This document shows positions 14,505-21,917 of a stretch of 47,990 bases of DNA, one piece after another. Both the position numbers and the translations under genes were made by a program. This DNA comes from Sporosarcina highlanderae. GTDB taxonomy: Bacteria; Bacillota; Bacilli; Bacillales_A; Planococcaceae. Position 1 is the stretch's first letter; the number at the start of each line of letters is the position of its first letter. The DNA lies in assembly GCF_030433715.1 (NCBI RefSeq), contig NZ_JAROCC010000018.1, positions 1 to 47,990 of the forward strand, read 5' to 3'. The notes under the pieces are model-generated. The model worked only from the letters and a program-made list of their open reading frames with translations. It made no database searches and was not told the DNA's origin.

Positions 14505-15443
14505 TTAATCAACTCCTTTCTGATACTCACTAATCACCTTATAATAAGAGAAAGTTTCTTCTAACCCGGTTTGTATATCAAAAGATGGCTTCCACCCCAA
14601 AACGGTAAATGCCTTCGTATTATCCAGTCTACTATGTTGGATATCCCCTTCCCGAGCCGGCATTGTTATAGGGGCTATCTGAACAGAAGAGATTGACATA
14701 ATCTTGCTCAACAGTTCATTCACGCTTGTTTTCGTATCCGTTCCAATATTAATTATTTCATTATCGCCTTTGTTTATCGCAAGCAAATTAGCTTGTGCGA
14801 CATCTTTAACGTAGACAAAATCACGTGTCTGTTCGCCATCACCAAAAATGACAGGGGTTTCGCCGTTTAACATCTTTCCAAAAAAGACGGAAACAACGCC
14901 CCCTTCACCTATTATTGATTGTCTCGGACCATAGACATTGGCGTACCGTAAAATTGTGTAAGGAAGTTGTTGGAGAGTGCTTGTGAGCTGTATATATTTT
15001 TCAGAGGTGGCTTTTGATAGACCATAAAAGGATAGTGGATTAACGGGAAATGATTCGGTTATGCTTGAGTCTTCAGTTTCACCATAGACTGCACATGAGG
15101 ATGAAAAAATGACTTTCTTTACATGATATTTTTGACAATAATCCAAAAGACGAATTGTAGCTACTATGTTTTGCTCTGCGTCATAAATCGGATCCTTAAT
15201 GGAGACCGCGACATCTATCTGGGCTGCAAGGTGGATAACAATCTCAGGTTTTTCAAGAGCAATAACGGTTTCCAACATGGGTGAATTAATATCCATTTCA
15301 ATTAATTTTGCTTGTAATGGTACAAAATTTTTCTTACCGGTTTGAAAGTTGTCAACAATAACTGTTTCATGACCGTACTGGATCAAATACTCAGCAACGT
15401 GTGACCCTATAAAGCCCGCCCCTCCAGTAACAAGTACTTTCAT
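14505..15443 (-). CDS. NAD-dependent sugar epimerase/dehydratase (SDR)
   Basis: A 312-residue extended short-chain dehydrogenase. It begins MKVLVTGGAGFIGSHVAEYL, the NAD-binding Gly-rich motif. Then come the SSSCAVYG segment with the catalytic Ser/Thr, YGLSKATSEKY with the Tyr-x-x-x-Lys pair, and RYANVYGPRQ. This is typical of UDP-glucose 4-epimerase or dTDP-glucose dehydratase relatives acting on nucleotide sugars in the cytosol. The ATG at 15443 overlaps the stop of the upstream APH-like gene in an ATGA, indicating translational coupling. It likely supplies a modified sugar nucleotide to the glycosyltransferase of the same operon. Confidence 0.88.
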   Translation of the reverse strand: MKVLVTGGAGFIGSHVAEYLIQYGHETVIVDNFQTGKKNFVPLQAKLIEMDINSPMLETVIALEKPEIVIHLAAQIDVAVSIKDPIYDAEQNIVATIRLLDYCQKYHVKKVIFSSSCAVYGETEDSSITESFPVNPLSFYGLSKATSEKYIQLTSTLQQLPYTILRYANVYGPRQSIIGEGGVVSVFFGKMLNGETPVIFGDGEQTRDFVYVKDVAQANLLAINKGDNEIINIGTDTKTSVNELLSKIMSISSVQIAPITMPAREGDIQHSRLDNTKAFTVLGWKPSFDIQTGLEETFSYYKVISEYQKGVD

Positions 15444-16501
15444 AATAATCCCAACTCTTTCCCCCATAGAATTGTTTTCTCAATATATCTTTCCAACAAT
15501 ACACTCTCTTCTCCACGCAACACTCTTCGTATGTGATTCAACAATCTTTTCTCTAATGTTCTTTGTAAATATGCCATCTTAAATAACCGCATCGGCTCAG
15601 TCTGAAAAACAATCCCATGCTTTTTCATTTCTTCAGCATATAGATTCACACAAGACGATCGAATTTGCTCCGCGTCTTTGCGCCAATCGCGGCGAAAATC
15701 AAGTAAAATTTCCACCAAAACTACCATGTCGTACCAGCCCGGTGCAAATTTAGCGGACTCCCAATCCACAAAACGAATTTCCCAATTAGTATCATCGGTT
15801 GCATTATGGCTACTGATATTATGAATATGGAGATCCCCATGTATGAGACTTTGCCCGTTCTCCATGATTTCAGGGAAGAATATGGGACCCCTCTGCAAAA
15901 TCCGATTAAGTGTTTCATAGTTAGCTTCAATCACTTTTTTTAAGCGATCATCATTCATCGCCAGTTCAAGGTATTTTTTCGTCTTATTTACATGGCTTTC
16001 TCTTTCAGCAGCCATCTTTTTTGAATCATACGTCGGGAGCCATGATTCAAAGATATCTCCATGACTTTTTATACGATTGCCGTAAGTTGCTGCATGGAAC
16101 TTTGCAAGGACAGGAATGATATGATCATAGTGTTTCGGTGTAAGTTTTATTTGACCTCGCAATGATTGTACAAACTCCATGAACAACCAAACCTCTTCCG
16201 AATTCTCCTCAATCCAATACGTTTTTGGCATAAATGCTCCTAAGGCAACTTGCCCTTTCTTATACATATTTAGTTCAACTTCGTGGTTTTCTTTCAGTGG
16301 TAGTTTGTATATTTTCAGTACGATAGGTATCTGTTCACTCCCATCGGTAACCATGATTCTCCAAATACTTGTCTTTTCTCGCGAATTTTTAAGACATACA
16401 ATTTCCGAGTCCATCAATTTGATTTCTTTTCCGAATACCTTTCCTATTTTCCCGCCAAAATCATACCGCTTCCACTGTTTGCGAATCTTTTCTTGATCCA
16501 A
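15440..16501 (-). CDS. APH-family phosphotransferase (CotS-like kinase)
   Basis: 353 residues from a TTG at 16501 with AAAGGGAG at about 8 bases; a GTG at 16510 is the alternative but sits on the ribosome binding site. Both phosphotransferase motifs are intact: the brace LIHGDLHIHNIS near residue 220 and the metal site RFVDWESAKFAPGWYDM. The family includes sugar, choline and antibiotic kinases, and the spore-coat kinase-like proteins of Bacillus (CotS, YtaA, CotI), which also sit beside glycosyltransferases. I infer a sugar or glycan kinase in the same pathway. It is 18 bp or so downstream of the ATP-grasp gene and overlaps the epimerase gene. Confidence 0.75.
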   Translation of the reverse strand: MDQEKIRKQWKRYDFGGKIGKVFGKEIKLMDSEIVCLKNSREKTSIWRIMVTDGSEQIPIVLKIYKLPLKENHEVELNMYKKGQVALGAFMPKTYWIEENSEEVWLFMEFVQSLRGQIKLTPKHYDHIIPVLAKFHAATYGNRIKSHGDIFESWLPTYDSKKMAAERESHVNKTKKYLELAMNDDRLKKVIEANYETLNRILQRGPIFFPEIMENGQSLIHGDLHIHNISSHNATDDTNWEIRFVDWESAKFAPGWYDMVVLVEILLDFRRDWRKDAEQIRSSCVNLYAEEMKKHGIVFQTEPMRLFKMAYLQRTLEKRLLNHIRRVLRGEESVLLERYIEKTILWGKELGLL

Positions 16502-16527
16502 CCGTTTCACTCCCTTTTAAACTGCAT

Positions 16528-17706
16528 TTACCTGTTCTTCCATAAATTCCGCAAGTGGGAATAAAAACTGCGGATAAATGGAAGCGGATCATCCCAAGCG
16601 AAAAGCGCTTCCACTCGTTTTCCCGAGAGACCTTTCATCCAATCAATAAATGTCATTTCTCCATTCTTCCTCTTATGGCGATAAGAAATGAAGTCCCGGA
16701 CCAAATAAACCCATTTAATCCCTTCCCGCTGCGTTAGAACTGGTTTTGGATTCTGATTTGTGAGTGACAAATAGTATAAATACGCCAAATCTACCCCGCA
16801 GGCTGTTGATAGTCTTTGAGTAAGCCCGATTCGCGAATTGATTTCGATGAACTTCAACTCACCGTCCCTTGGATCCCTCTTAAATTCCGTTATAGAAAGC
16901 CCTTTAAAATTCAATTTCAATAAGAAATCAAACGCTTTTCGAATAACTTCCTCATCTCTAATGCTGAGGACCATTGCAGAAGAGCCGAATACCGGAGGGA
17001 ATTGGTGTATTTTTTGATTCATGTAGATTCCAATTAGATTCATATTTTCATCAAAAAACGTCTTCACCGAATAAATCCGGCTTTCCTCTCCTTCAATGAT
17101 TTCTTGTATCATTAATTCACCAAACTGACGATAAAAGAGGTATTTTTCATGTAACTCAGATGCCTCATTTACGACAATCGCTTTTTTGTACAGCTCATTT
17201 GGAATTCGACTTCGAAATGCTGATGAGTTTGTCGGCTTAAGAATGCACGGGAAGGTTATATCTTGCACAACGTCTTCCAATTGGTGCTCATTTTCAAGCT
17301 CGAAAACTTTCGGACAAGGCACTTCGTGTTTAACAGCCAATTCATATGTCAGCCTTTTATCCAAGACAGCTTCCACAATGGAAGGTGAAGGCAATAGAAA
17401 CAAATAACACCTTCTCAAGTCTTCCCTATACTTGGAAATGAACTGGACATAATCATCAGAACCTGCATATAGTACGGCTTTCTCATTAAAGTTATTACCT
17501 AATTCCAAAAGGAACTTCAACAATTCCAATTCCTCATGTACAGGATGAGGGCAAATGCCACATGTTGCATGACGAGTTTTACCAATTTCATATTTTCCTT
17601 TTATATCGAACGCATGTACATTAATGTCTTTTTCACTTAAACTTCTCACAATACCGATACCTGTTGCGCTCAAATCGAGGACGACGGCTGGAATGGAGTG
17701 TATCAT
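16528..17706 (-). CDS. ATP-grasp carboxylate-amine ligase
   Basis: A 392-residue protein. The N-terminal Rossmann-like part begins PAVVLDLSATGIGIVRSL. The ATP-grasp domain spans about residues 120-320, with FPCILKPTNSS, MIQEIIEGEES (the adenine and Lys/Glu contact) and FIEINSRIG, which provides the magnesium ligands. Such enzymes join a carboxylate to an amine through an acyl-phosphate. Close relatives in surface-polymer clusters attach amino acids or amines to glycans, and D-aspartate ligase has the same build. It begins at the base after the GT4 stop codon, behind AAAGGAGA. It may add an amino-acid group to the glycan made by its neighbours. Confidence 0.8.
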   Translation of the reverse strand: MIHSIPAVVLDLSATGIGIVRSLSEKDINVHAFDIKGKYEIGKTRHATCGICPHPVHEELELLKFLLELGNNFNEKAVLYAGSDDYVQFISKYREDLRRCYLFLLPSPSIVEAVLDKRLTYELAVKHEVPCPKVFELENEHQLEDVVQDITFPCILKPTNSSAFRSRIPNELYKKAIVVNEASELHEKYLFYRQFGELMIQEIIEGEESRIYSVKTFFDENMNLIGIYMNQKIHQFPPVFGSSAMVLSIRDEEVIRKAFDFLLKLNFKGLSITEFKRDPRDGELKFIEINSRIGLTQRLSTACGVDLAYLYYLSLTNQNPKPVLTQREGIKWVYLVRDFISYRHKRKNGEMTFIDWMKGLSGKRVEALFAWDDPLPFIRSFYSHLRNLWKNR

Positions 17707-19038
17707 TCAAGACATCTCCTTTGATACAAGTGATACATAGATGCTTTCTATTTTTTTGACCATGATCGACCTCGTCAAATTGTTTTCCGCAAACTCTTTC
17801 GCATTTTGAGACAATTGGTCTCTCAATGACTGATCGCTAAGCAGCTGTTCCAACTTTTCAGCAAGCATTTTCGGTTCTCCCGGCTCTACAAGCAATCCAG
17901 AATGATTATCGGTTATCAATTCCGGAATCCCTCCATGATAAGTAGTTAAAATCGGTTTTTTTGCAAACATTGCTTCAATGATTGCGATAGGAAGCGTATC
18001 GCTCGTTGTCGGTAACACAAAAATTGTAGAGCTTGCTAATAGCTGTGGTACATCCTTTCGTTCACCAAGAAAAACGACATTCGTAAGATTCAAAGCTTTA
18101 ACTTGCTTCCCGAGTTCATCTCTCATCTCGCCATCACCGACGATCCATATCTCGACATTTTTTAATTTTTGCCTGATTAACGCTAATGCTTCAAACAAAT
18201 ATTTATGTCCTTTACGAGGCCGTAAGCGGGAAACACAAGTAATAATCATTTTCGTCTCTTTTTTCTTCTCTGATTTCTTTTTAAGTTTAAAGTCAATCCC
18301 GGTATATACTGTCGTCATTTTACTATCCTTTGCTCCAAGGTCTTTCAACAAAGGGCGAAATAGTTCACATAGGGTAATAATATGGCTCGAAGTCCTAACG
18401 GCAAGTCGGTCCAACGCTAAATAGAAGGATTCTTCGACTGATTCTTGTTGTATTAAATTGAAATCGAGTTTACGTTGTGTCATAAACCCATGTGGTGTAA
18501 AAAGGATTGGCTTTTGATACTTTTCATTGACTCTGCTTAAAACAGTCGCTGTAAAACGGTCTTGGGCATGAATTAGATCATATTTCTCAAGATTCATTTT
18601 CTCTAATTTCATTTCATAACTGATTAACCGCACATTCTCTTTCACAATTTCCTCGTTAAAGCTTCCATAACGATCGATATAAAATTGTTTTGTCTTCACT
18701 TTGATTTCTTTATTTAGACCCTTTCTATTGTCTTGCGTAAAGAGGTTTGGAGCTATTACGTCAACTTTATGACCAAGACTTTCCAAACCGGCTTTAAGTG
18801 AATAAATATAGTTCTGTAAACCTCCTACAGCTGGATAATCCCAGAAGGTTGTCAATAAGATCCGCAAGGTTTTTGTTTTCTTCTGACTAACGAGGGGTTT
18901 CTTATTCCTACTGTTGCTTTTCTTTTTGGATATATTGTCTTTGTCCGTATCAATATCAATACCATAAAATTCATCAGTAGCTGACACTAAATATGGATCA
19001 GGTATGAAAGAGTCGGCAGATTTACTTTTTTCCGTCAT
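17707..19038 (-). CDS. GT4-family glycosyltransferase
   Basis: 443 residues from the ATG at 19038 (AAGGAGGG at 8 bases). It has an unusual N-terminal extension of about 60 polar, Lys/Ser-rich residues before the core starts at LRILLTTFWDYPAVGGLQNY. The core is a GT-B retaining transferase: VGGLQNYIYSLKAGLESLGH, HAQDRFTATVLSRV, TVYTGIDFKL and ISxVSRLRPRKGHKYL-type nucleotide-sugar site. Then LPTTSDTLPIAIIEAMFAKKP has the Glu-x7-Glu motif. It should transfer an activated hexose to a lipid, protein or growing glycan. Its start overlaps the PIG-L stop (ATGA). The polar extension might serve as a localisation tag. Confidence 0.88.
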   Translation of the reverse strand: MTEKSKSADSFIPDPYLVSATDEFYGIDIDTDKDNISKKKSNSRNKKPLVSQKKTKTLRILLTTFWDYPAVGGLQNYIYSLKAGLESLGHKVDVIAPNLFTQDNRKGLNKEIKVKTKQFYIDRYGSFNEEIVKENVRLISYEMKLEKMNLEKYDLIHAQDRFTATVLSRVNEKYQKPILFTPHGFMTQRKLDFNLIQQESVEESFYLALDRLAVRTSSHIITLCELFRPLLKDLGAKDSKMTTVYTGIDFKLKKKSEKKKETKMIITCVSRLRPRKGHKYLFEALALIRQKLKNVEIWIVGDGEMRDELGKQVKALNLTNVVFLGERKDVPQLLASSTIFVLPTTSDTLPIAIIEAMFAKKPILTTYHGGIPELITDNHSGLLVEPGEPKMLAEKLEQLLSDQSLRDQLSQNAKEFAENNLTRSIMVKKIESIYVSLVSKEMS

Positions 19039-19691
19039 TTCCACACCCTCCTTATCACTTCAAATGCCTCTGCATACTCCACGCCTACCGCCATGCCTCT
19101 TACCCGCGCTAAATGTTGTAATCCCTCATAGGATCGCGGATGAGGGAATGGCCTCATTTCAGCATCATAAAATTTAAGAGACTCGATTTTTTTATCTATA
19201 GTATCCGTAATATCGACATAATAAGTAGGTTTAAATGTTTTATCATCAGTGAACGGAGTCCATTCGCTAGATGATACTGTTTCAAAACAAAGTATTTCTA
19301 TCGGCTTTTTGTTAGGTAATGGCCGAGCGGCAGTTAGTACCGCTTGAAAGAGTACCTGGTGATCCCTATTTATGTCCCCGTAATGATGTGTGAAGATGAT
19401 TGAGGGTTCGTATTTGTTAATTAATGATTCTATTTCTTCATTTATTACATGTAATGGATACGTCTCCAATAATAGATTCGGATAAGCAAGGAAGATATGT
19501 TCCTCTACCCCTAAACAATTATTTGCATCTTTCATTGCTTGCAACATTTCCTCTTCCTTGTCTTTCCTTCCTTTTGCGAAAATTACTGTTACTACTTTAT
19601 AACCTTGATCTATTAATCTCTTTAATGTACCAGCACACCCTAAAAGTTCATCATCTGGATGTGCTGCTATCACTAACACATATTCATCCAA
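19035..19691 (-). CDS. PIG-L/LmbE family N-acetyl-sugar deacetylase
   Basis: 218 residues from the TTG at 19691, which has GAGAGG at 8 bases; a GTG three codons earlier lacks spacing. The zinc motif AHPDDELLGCAG is near residue 11, and the third ligand lies in THHYGDINRDHQ. The family removes acetyl groups from N-acetylglucosamine-type substrates (GlcNAc-PI, mycothiol and bacillithiol precursors, teicoplanin and others). The BshB enzymes of bacillithiol synthesis are relatives. Being first in a glycosyltransferase operon, this copy more likely deacetylates an amino sugar of the glycan, which could expose an amine for the ATP-grasp ligase. That link is inference. Confidence 0.85.
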   Translation of the reverse strand: MDEYVLVIAAHPDDELLGCAGTLKRLIDQGYKVVTVIFAKGRKDKEEEMLQAMKDANNCLGVEEHIFLAYPNLLLETYPLHVINEEIESLINKYEPSIIFTHHYGDINRDHQVLFQAVLTAARPLPNKKPIEILCFETVSSSEWTPFTDDKTFKPTYYVDITDTIDKKIESLKFYDAEMRPFPHPRSYEGLQHLARVRGMAVGVEYAEAFEVIRRVWK

Positions 19692-19929
19692 CCTTTTCAC
19701 CTCTCAACAAATTTAAGTGATTCATTTATGTATATGAGGGTTTTAGTTCGAGAGGGTAGACATGAGCGGATTGCAAATGTCCATTTAATCGGGATTTTGC
19801 CTCATGGACATTACAACTAATGTTGTTCGTCCAATGCACTGATGAATTCCTTAATAGTATAGGGTTAGGTCCGTCAAGAGGATCCAAGTTTGAGGCAATA
19901 ACATAAATGAATGGGGAGGAAAGGAAAGT

Positions 19930-20142
19930 ATGGGTATTTCAAGTAGAAGTCCCTTTTTTGATTTACTATCATCAATGAGCCAAGGAACTAAAGTTAGCCG
20001 GGTGTATTTTAACGGCAGGAGTGAATCTGTGAAATCCTTCGTTTCGTTTGACGAAACTACTAATTTGGTTACATTCACGAAACATGATCATTCTTTATTA
20101 CTGATAGATATTGAAACCATTGATGCACTAAAGCTTCACTGA
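19930..20142 (+). CDS. Small Sm-like-domain protein (paralogue 1)
   Basis: A 70-residue protein starting at the ATG at 19930 behind AGGAAAGGAAAG. After SPFFDLLSSMSQGTKVSRVYFNG comes a series of predicted beta strands (FVSFDETTNLVTFTKH, SLLLIDIETIDALKLH). The same pattern forms the whole of the next protein (20190-20411) and the C-terminus of the coiled-coil protein 20435-21289. Five short strands with an N-terminal helix and a hydrophobic end recall Sm-like or CotB-type beta-barrel domains of spore-coat proteins, but I cannot confirm that. It is divergent from the glycan operon, whose first gene starts 240 bp away. Confidence 0.65.
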   Translation: MGISSRSPFFDLLSSMSQGTKVSRVYFNGRSESVKSFVSFDETTNLVTFTKHDHSLLLIDIETIDALKLH

Positions 20143-20189
20143 AAAATGGAATAAATATAGTGTGTGTATCGTTAAAGGAGGTGGATACA

Positions 20190-20411
20190 ATGACAGAAAA
20201 CACGAATATTGCTCATCGGGGACCTATCTTTGATTTGCTTGCATCTTTAACTCCTGGGGAAAGTATAGAGGAAGTCTTCATAAATGGTAAAAAAGAATCC
20301 GTAGAAACTTTCGCATCCTTTAATCGTTTCACAGGTCTCGTGACATTCGTAAAAGGAAACAATGAGGTATTACTCGTTGACTACCGTAGAATTGATGCAA
20401 TACAAAGATAA
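20190..20411 (+). CDS. Small Sm-like-domain protein (paralogue 2)
   Basis: 73 residues from the ATG at 20190, with AAAGGAGGTGG at good distance. GPIFDLLASLTPGESIEEVF, then ASFNRFTGLVTFVKG and VLLVDYRRIDAIQR, align closely with paralogue 1 47 bp upstream. Shared positions include F-D-L-L, the Gly before the first strand, N-G, F-x-S/A-F, L-V-T-F and the I-D-A ending. The two genes probably arose by tandem duplication and form one transcript ended by the hairpin at 20426-20463. Function unknown; the neighbourhood suggests the cell or spore surface. Confidence 0.7.
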   Translation: MTENTNIAHRGPIFDLLASLTPGESIEEVFINGKKESVETFASFNRFTGLVTFVKGNNEVLLVDYRRIDAIQR

Positions 20412-20425
20412 ATTCACACGAAAAG

Positions 20426-20463
20426 AATCGACCCTTAACCAAAAGTTAAGGAGTCGATTTTTG
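20426..20463. terminator. Terminator between convergent genes
   Basis: AATCGAC and GTCGATT form the outer stem, and CTTAAC/GTTAAG pair inside, with TTTTT on the right. It ends the small-protein transcript and overlaps the 3' end of the convergent coiled-coil gene. Confidence 0.75.
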
Positions 20464-21289
20464 TTGCTTTTATTGAAATGATTTTTCCTTCTATGAGAAA
20501 TGTAGCCAGACTCGAATGACTATCAAAGTCTAAGAAATAGATTACTTCAAAAACTACACCATTTACGTTCAGTTGCTTTATTAATGTTCCGGGTGTTAGA
20601 TTCTTTAATAATATTACTAATGGGTTTGTCATAGCTTCTTGTAAATCCTTCAATAGAGGCTGAACTTCCTTCCTTATGATACTTTCATGTTGCAGGACTT
20701 TTTCTTTAAGTTGCGTGATTATTATGCTTAACTGCTCGTCATTAGGTTGCGAATTTTGTTCTACTATACTTCCATGATGAGAAAGCAAGTCTAAAGCTTC
20801 CCTTGTTTCATCTTTCACCTGTTCAAGCTGGCCTTGTATTTCGTTATTCTTATTTTCCTGCTCTTCTGTTATTGTTTCAAGTGCTTCTTTAAGACTACTT
20901 TGTTGCTCCTTTATTGGTTGAAATTCCTGCATTATACTTTCCTCCAAATCTCTTAATTTTGAAAGATACATCTCATTTTTATTTTTTTGATCCAATAGGA
21001 TGGGTTGTAATTTTTCATCAATAAGCAATTCAATACTTCGCATTGAGAATTCACTCTCTGTTTTTGTAAGTAAATCAGCAAATTCTTGATGTCTCGAATG
21101 AAGATCAGCCAAGTTTTGATGAAAGTTGTCATTTACAGATGTATCCTGGTCATTCGGGGATTCATAATTTTCCTTAACTGGACTGATTCTTTTTTCATGT
21201 GTATTGTAATAGGATGTTCGTTGATTTGTCGGGTTGTGTACAACATTTGGAAAGAAAATTGTCTGAATTGCATTAGTGCGAAAATCCAA
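20435..21289 (-). CDS. Coiled-coil protein with C-terminal Sm-like domain (paralogue 3)
   Basis: The TTG at 21289 has GGAGGAGG at 9 bases and is preferred over an upstream ATG that lacks a signal; product 284 aa. Residues about 1-60 are polar and Asn/Tyr-rich. About 65-215 is a long Glu/Gln/Leu-rich helix with heptad spacing (LSKLRDLEESIMQEF, EQENKNNEIQGQLEQVKDE), a likely coiled coil. The last 60 residues (VILLKNLTPGTLIKQLNVNG, then FLDFDSHSSLATFLIEG, ending ATKIDSLTFG) repeat the domain that makes up the two tiny neighbours. There is no signal peptide or membrane segment. A coiled-coil stalk fused to a shared domain suggests assembly with the small proteins into a structure, perhaps the spore surface. 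Confidence 0.65.
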   Translation of the reverse strand: MDFRTNAIQTIFFPNVVHNPTNQRTSYYNTHEKRISPVKENYESPNDQDTSVNDNFHQNLADLHSRHQEFADLLTKTESEFSMRSIELLIDEKLQPILLDQKNKNEMYLSKLRDLEESIMQEFQPIKEQQSSLKEALETITEEQENKNNEIQGQLEQVKDETREALDLLSHHGSIVEQNSQPNDEQLSIIITQLKEKVLQHESIIRKEVQPLLKDLQEAMTNPLVILLKNLTPGTLIKQLNVNGVVFEVIYFLDFDSHSSLATFLIEGKIISIKATKIDSLTFG

Positions 21290-21397
21290 AGCAGACTTGC
21301 CTCCTCCATTAAATCTATATAGCAATATATGTTGTCTGTTGAACAAGTGGGACTCATTCTATATAATGTAACTATATATAGAAGGGGGAAAGCGGTC

Positions 21398-21781
21398 TTG
21401 AATCCGAATTATTATATTTTAGGTGCAGTATTATTAATTTTGATCTTATATTTCGTCATCACAATGCTGCGCTTGCGAAAAGCTGTTATTAACCTGACAC
21501 AAGAGCAATTTATCGAAGGGTATCGTAAGTCCCAATTAATCGATGTCAGGGAGCCGAAGGAATATGAGGCGGGACATATTTTAGGCGCACGTAATATCCC
21601 ATATTCGCAATTCCGTCAGCGCTACAAGGAAATCCGACCGGACAAGCCCGTTTACTTGTACGATCAAAACACAGGGAAAAGTGCCCGTGCGGCCTTATTC
21701 CTTAAAAAGAAGGATTATACTCAACTTTACCAATTACAAGGCGGCTTCCGCACTTGGACAGGCAAAGTGAAAAGCAAGTGA
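21398..21781 (+). CDS. yqhL: Membrane-anchored rhodanese-like protein YqhL
   Basis: 127 residues from a TTG at 21398, preceded by AAGGGGGAAAG. One membrane helix (about residues 6-24, YYILGAVLLILILYFVI) is followed by a rhodanese domain with LIDVREPKEYEAGHILGARN and LQGGFRTWTGKVKSK. The active-site loop reads YDQNTGKSARAA: the cysteine that carries sulfur in true sulfurtransferases is absent. This fits a binding or scaffold role, and my recollection is that YqhL relatives often lack it. In B. subtilis yqhL also lies beside gcvPB, so synteny supports the name. Confidence 0.85.
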   Translation: MNPNYYILGAVLLILILYFVITMLRLRKAVINLTQEQFIEGYRKSQLIDVREPKEYEAGHILGARNIPYSQFRQRYKEIRPDKPVYLYDQNTGKSARAALFLKKKDYTQLYQLQGGFRTWTGKVKSK

Positions 21782-21817
21782 CTTTTTTTCGCTTTAAACA
21801 AAACGTATAACACGTCT

Positions 21818-21845
21818 AAGTTCTTCCTTTGGAGGAACTTTTTCT
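21818..21845 (+). terminator. Terminator of yqhL
   Basis: AAGTTCTTCC and GGAGGAACTT around three T's, followed by TTTTT. Confidence 0.7.
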
Positions 21846-21874
21846 ATGCCTACAATTGTTTGAAAGAACAAATA

Positions 21875-21903
21875 AGGAGAGCCCCGCTTTCGGGACTCTC
21901 CTT
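21875..21903 (-). terminator. Terminator of the gcv operon
   Basis: AGGAGAG and CTCTCCT arms with inner CCCG/CGGG pairing; on the minus strand TTATTTG follows. It lies 15 bases past the gcvPB stop. Confidence 0.65.
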
Positions 21904-21917
21904 TAGTTTTTATACTT

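Noticed and set aside
16179..16496. Plus-strand frame of 105 codons within the glycan operon
   Set aside because: Antisense to the APH-like kinase with both family motifs intact.
19851..20078. Minus-strand frame over the first Sm-like gene
   Set aside because: It overlaps the plus-strand paralogue whose sequence is repeated in two neighbours, which proves the plus-strand frame.
21292..21330. A third GTATCC-N16-TCTATATAG element near TCTATATAG at 21314
   Set aside because: The -10-like sequence occurs but there is no GTATCC 16 bases upstream.
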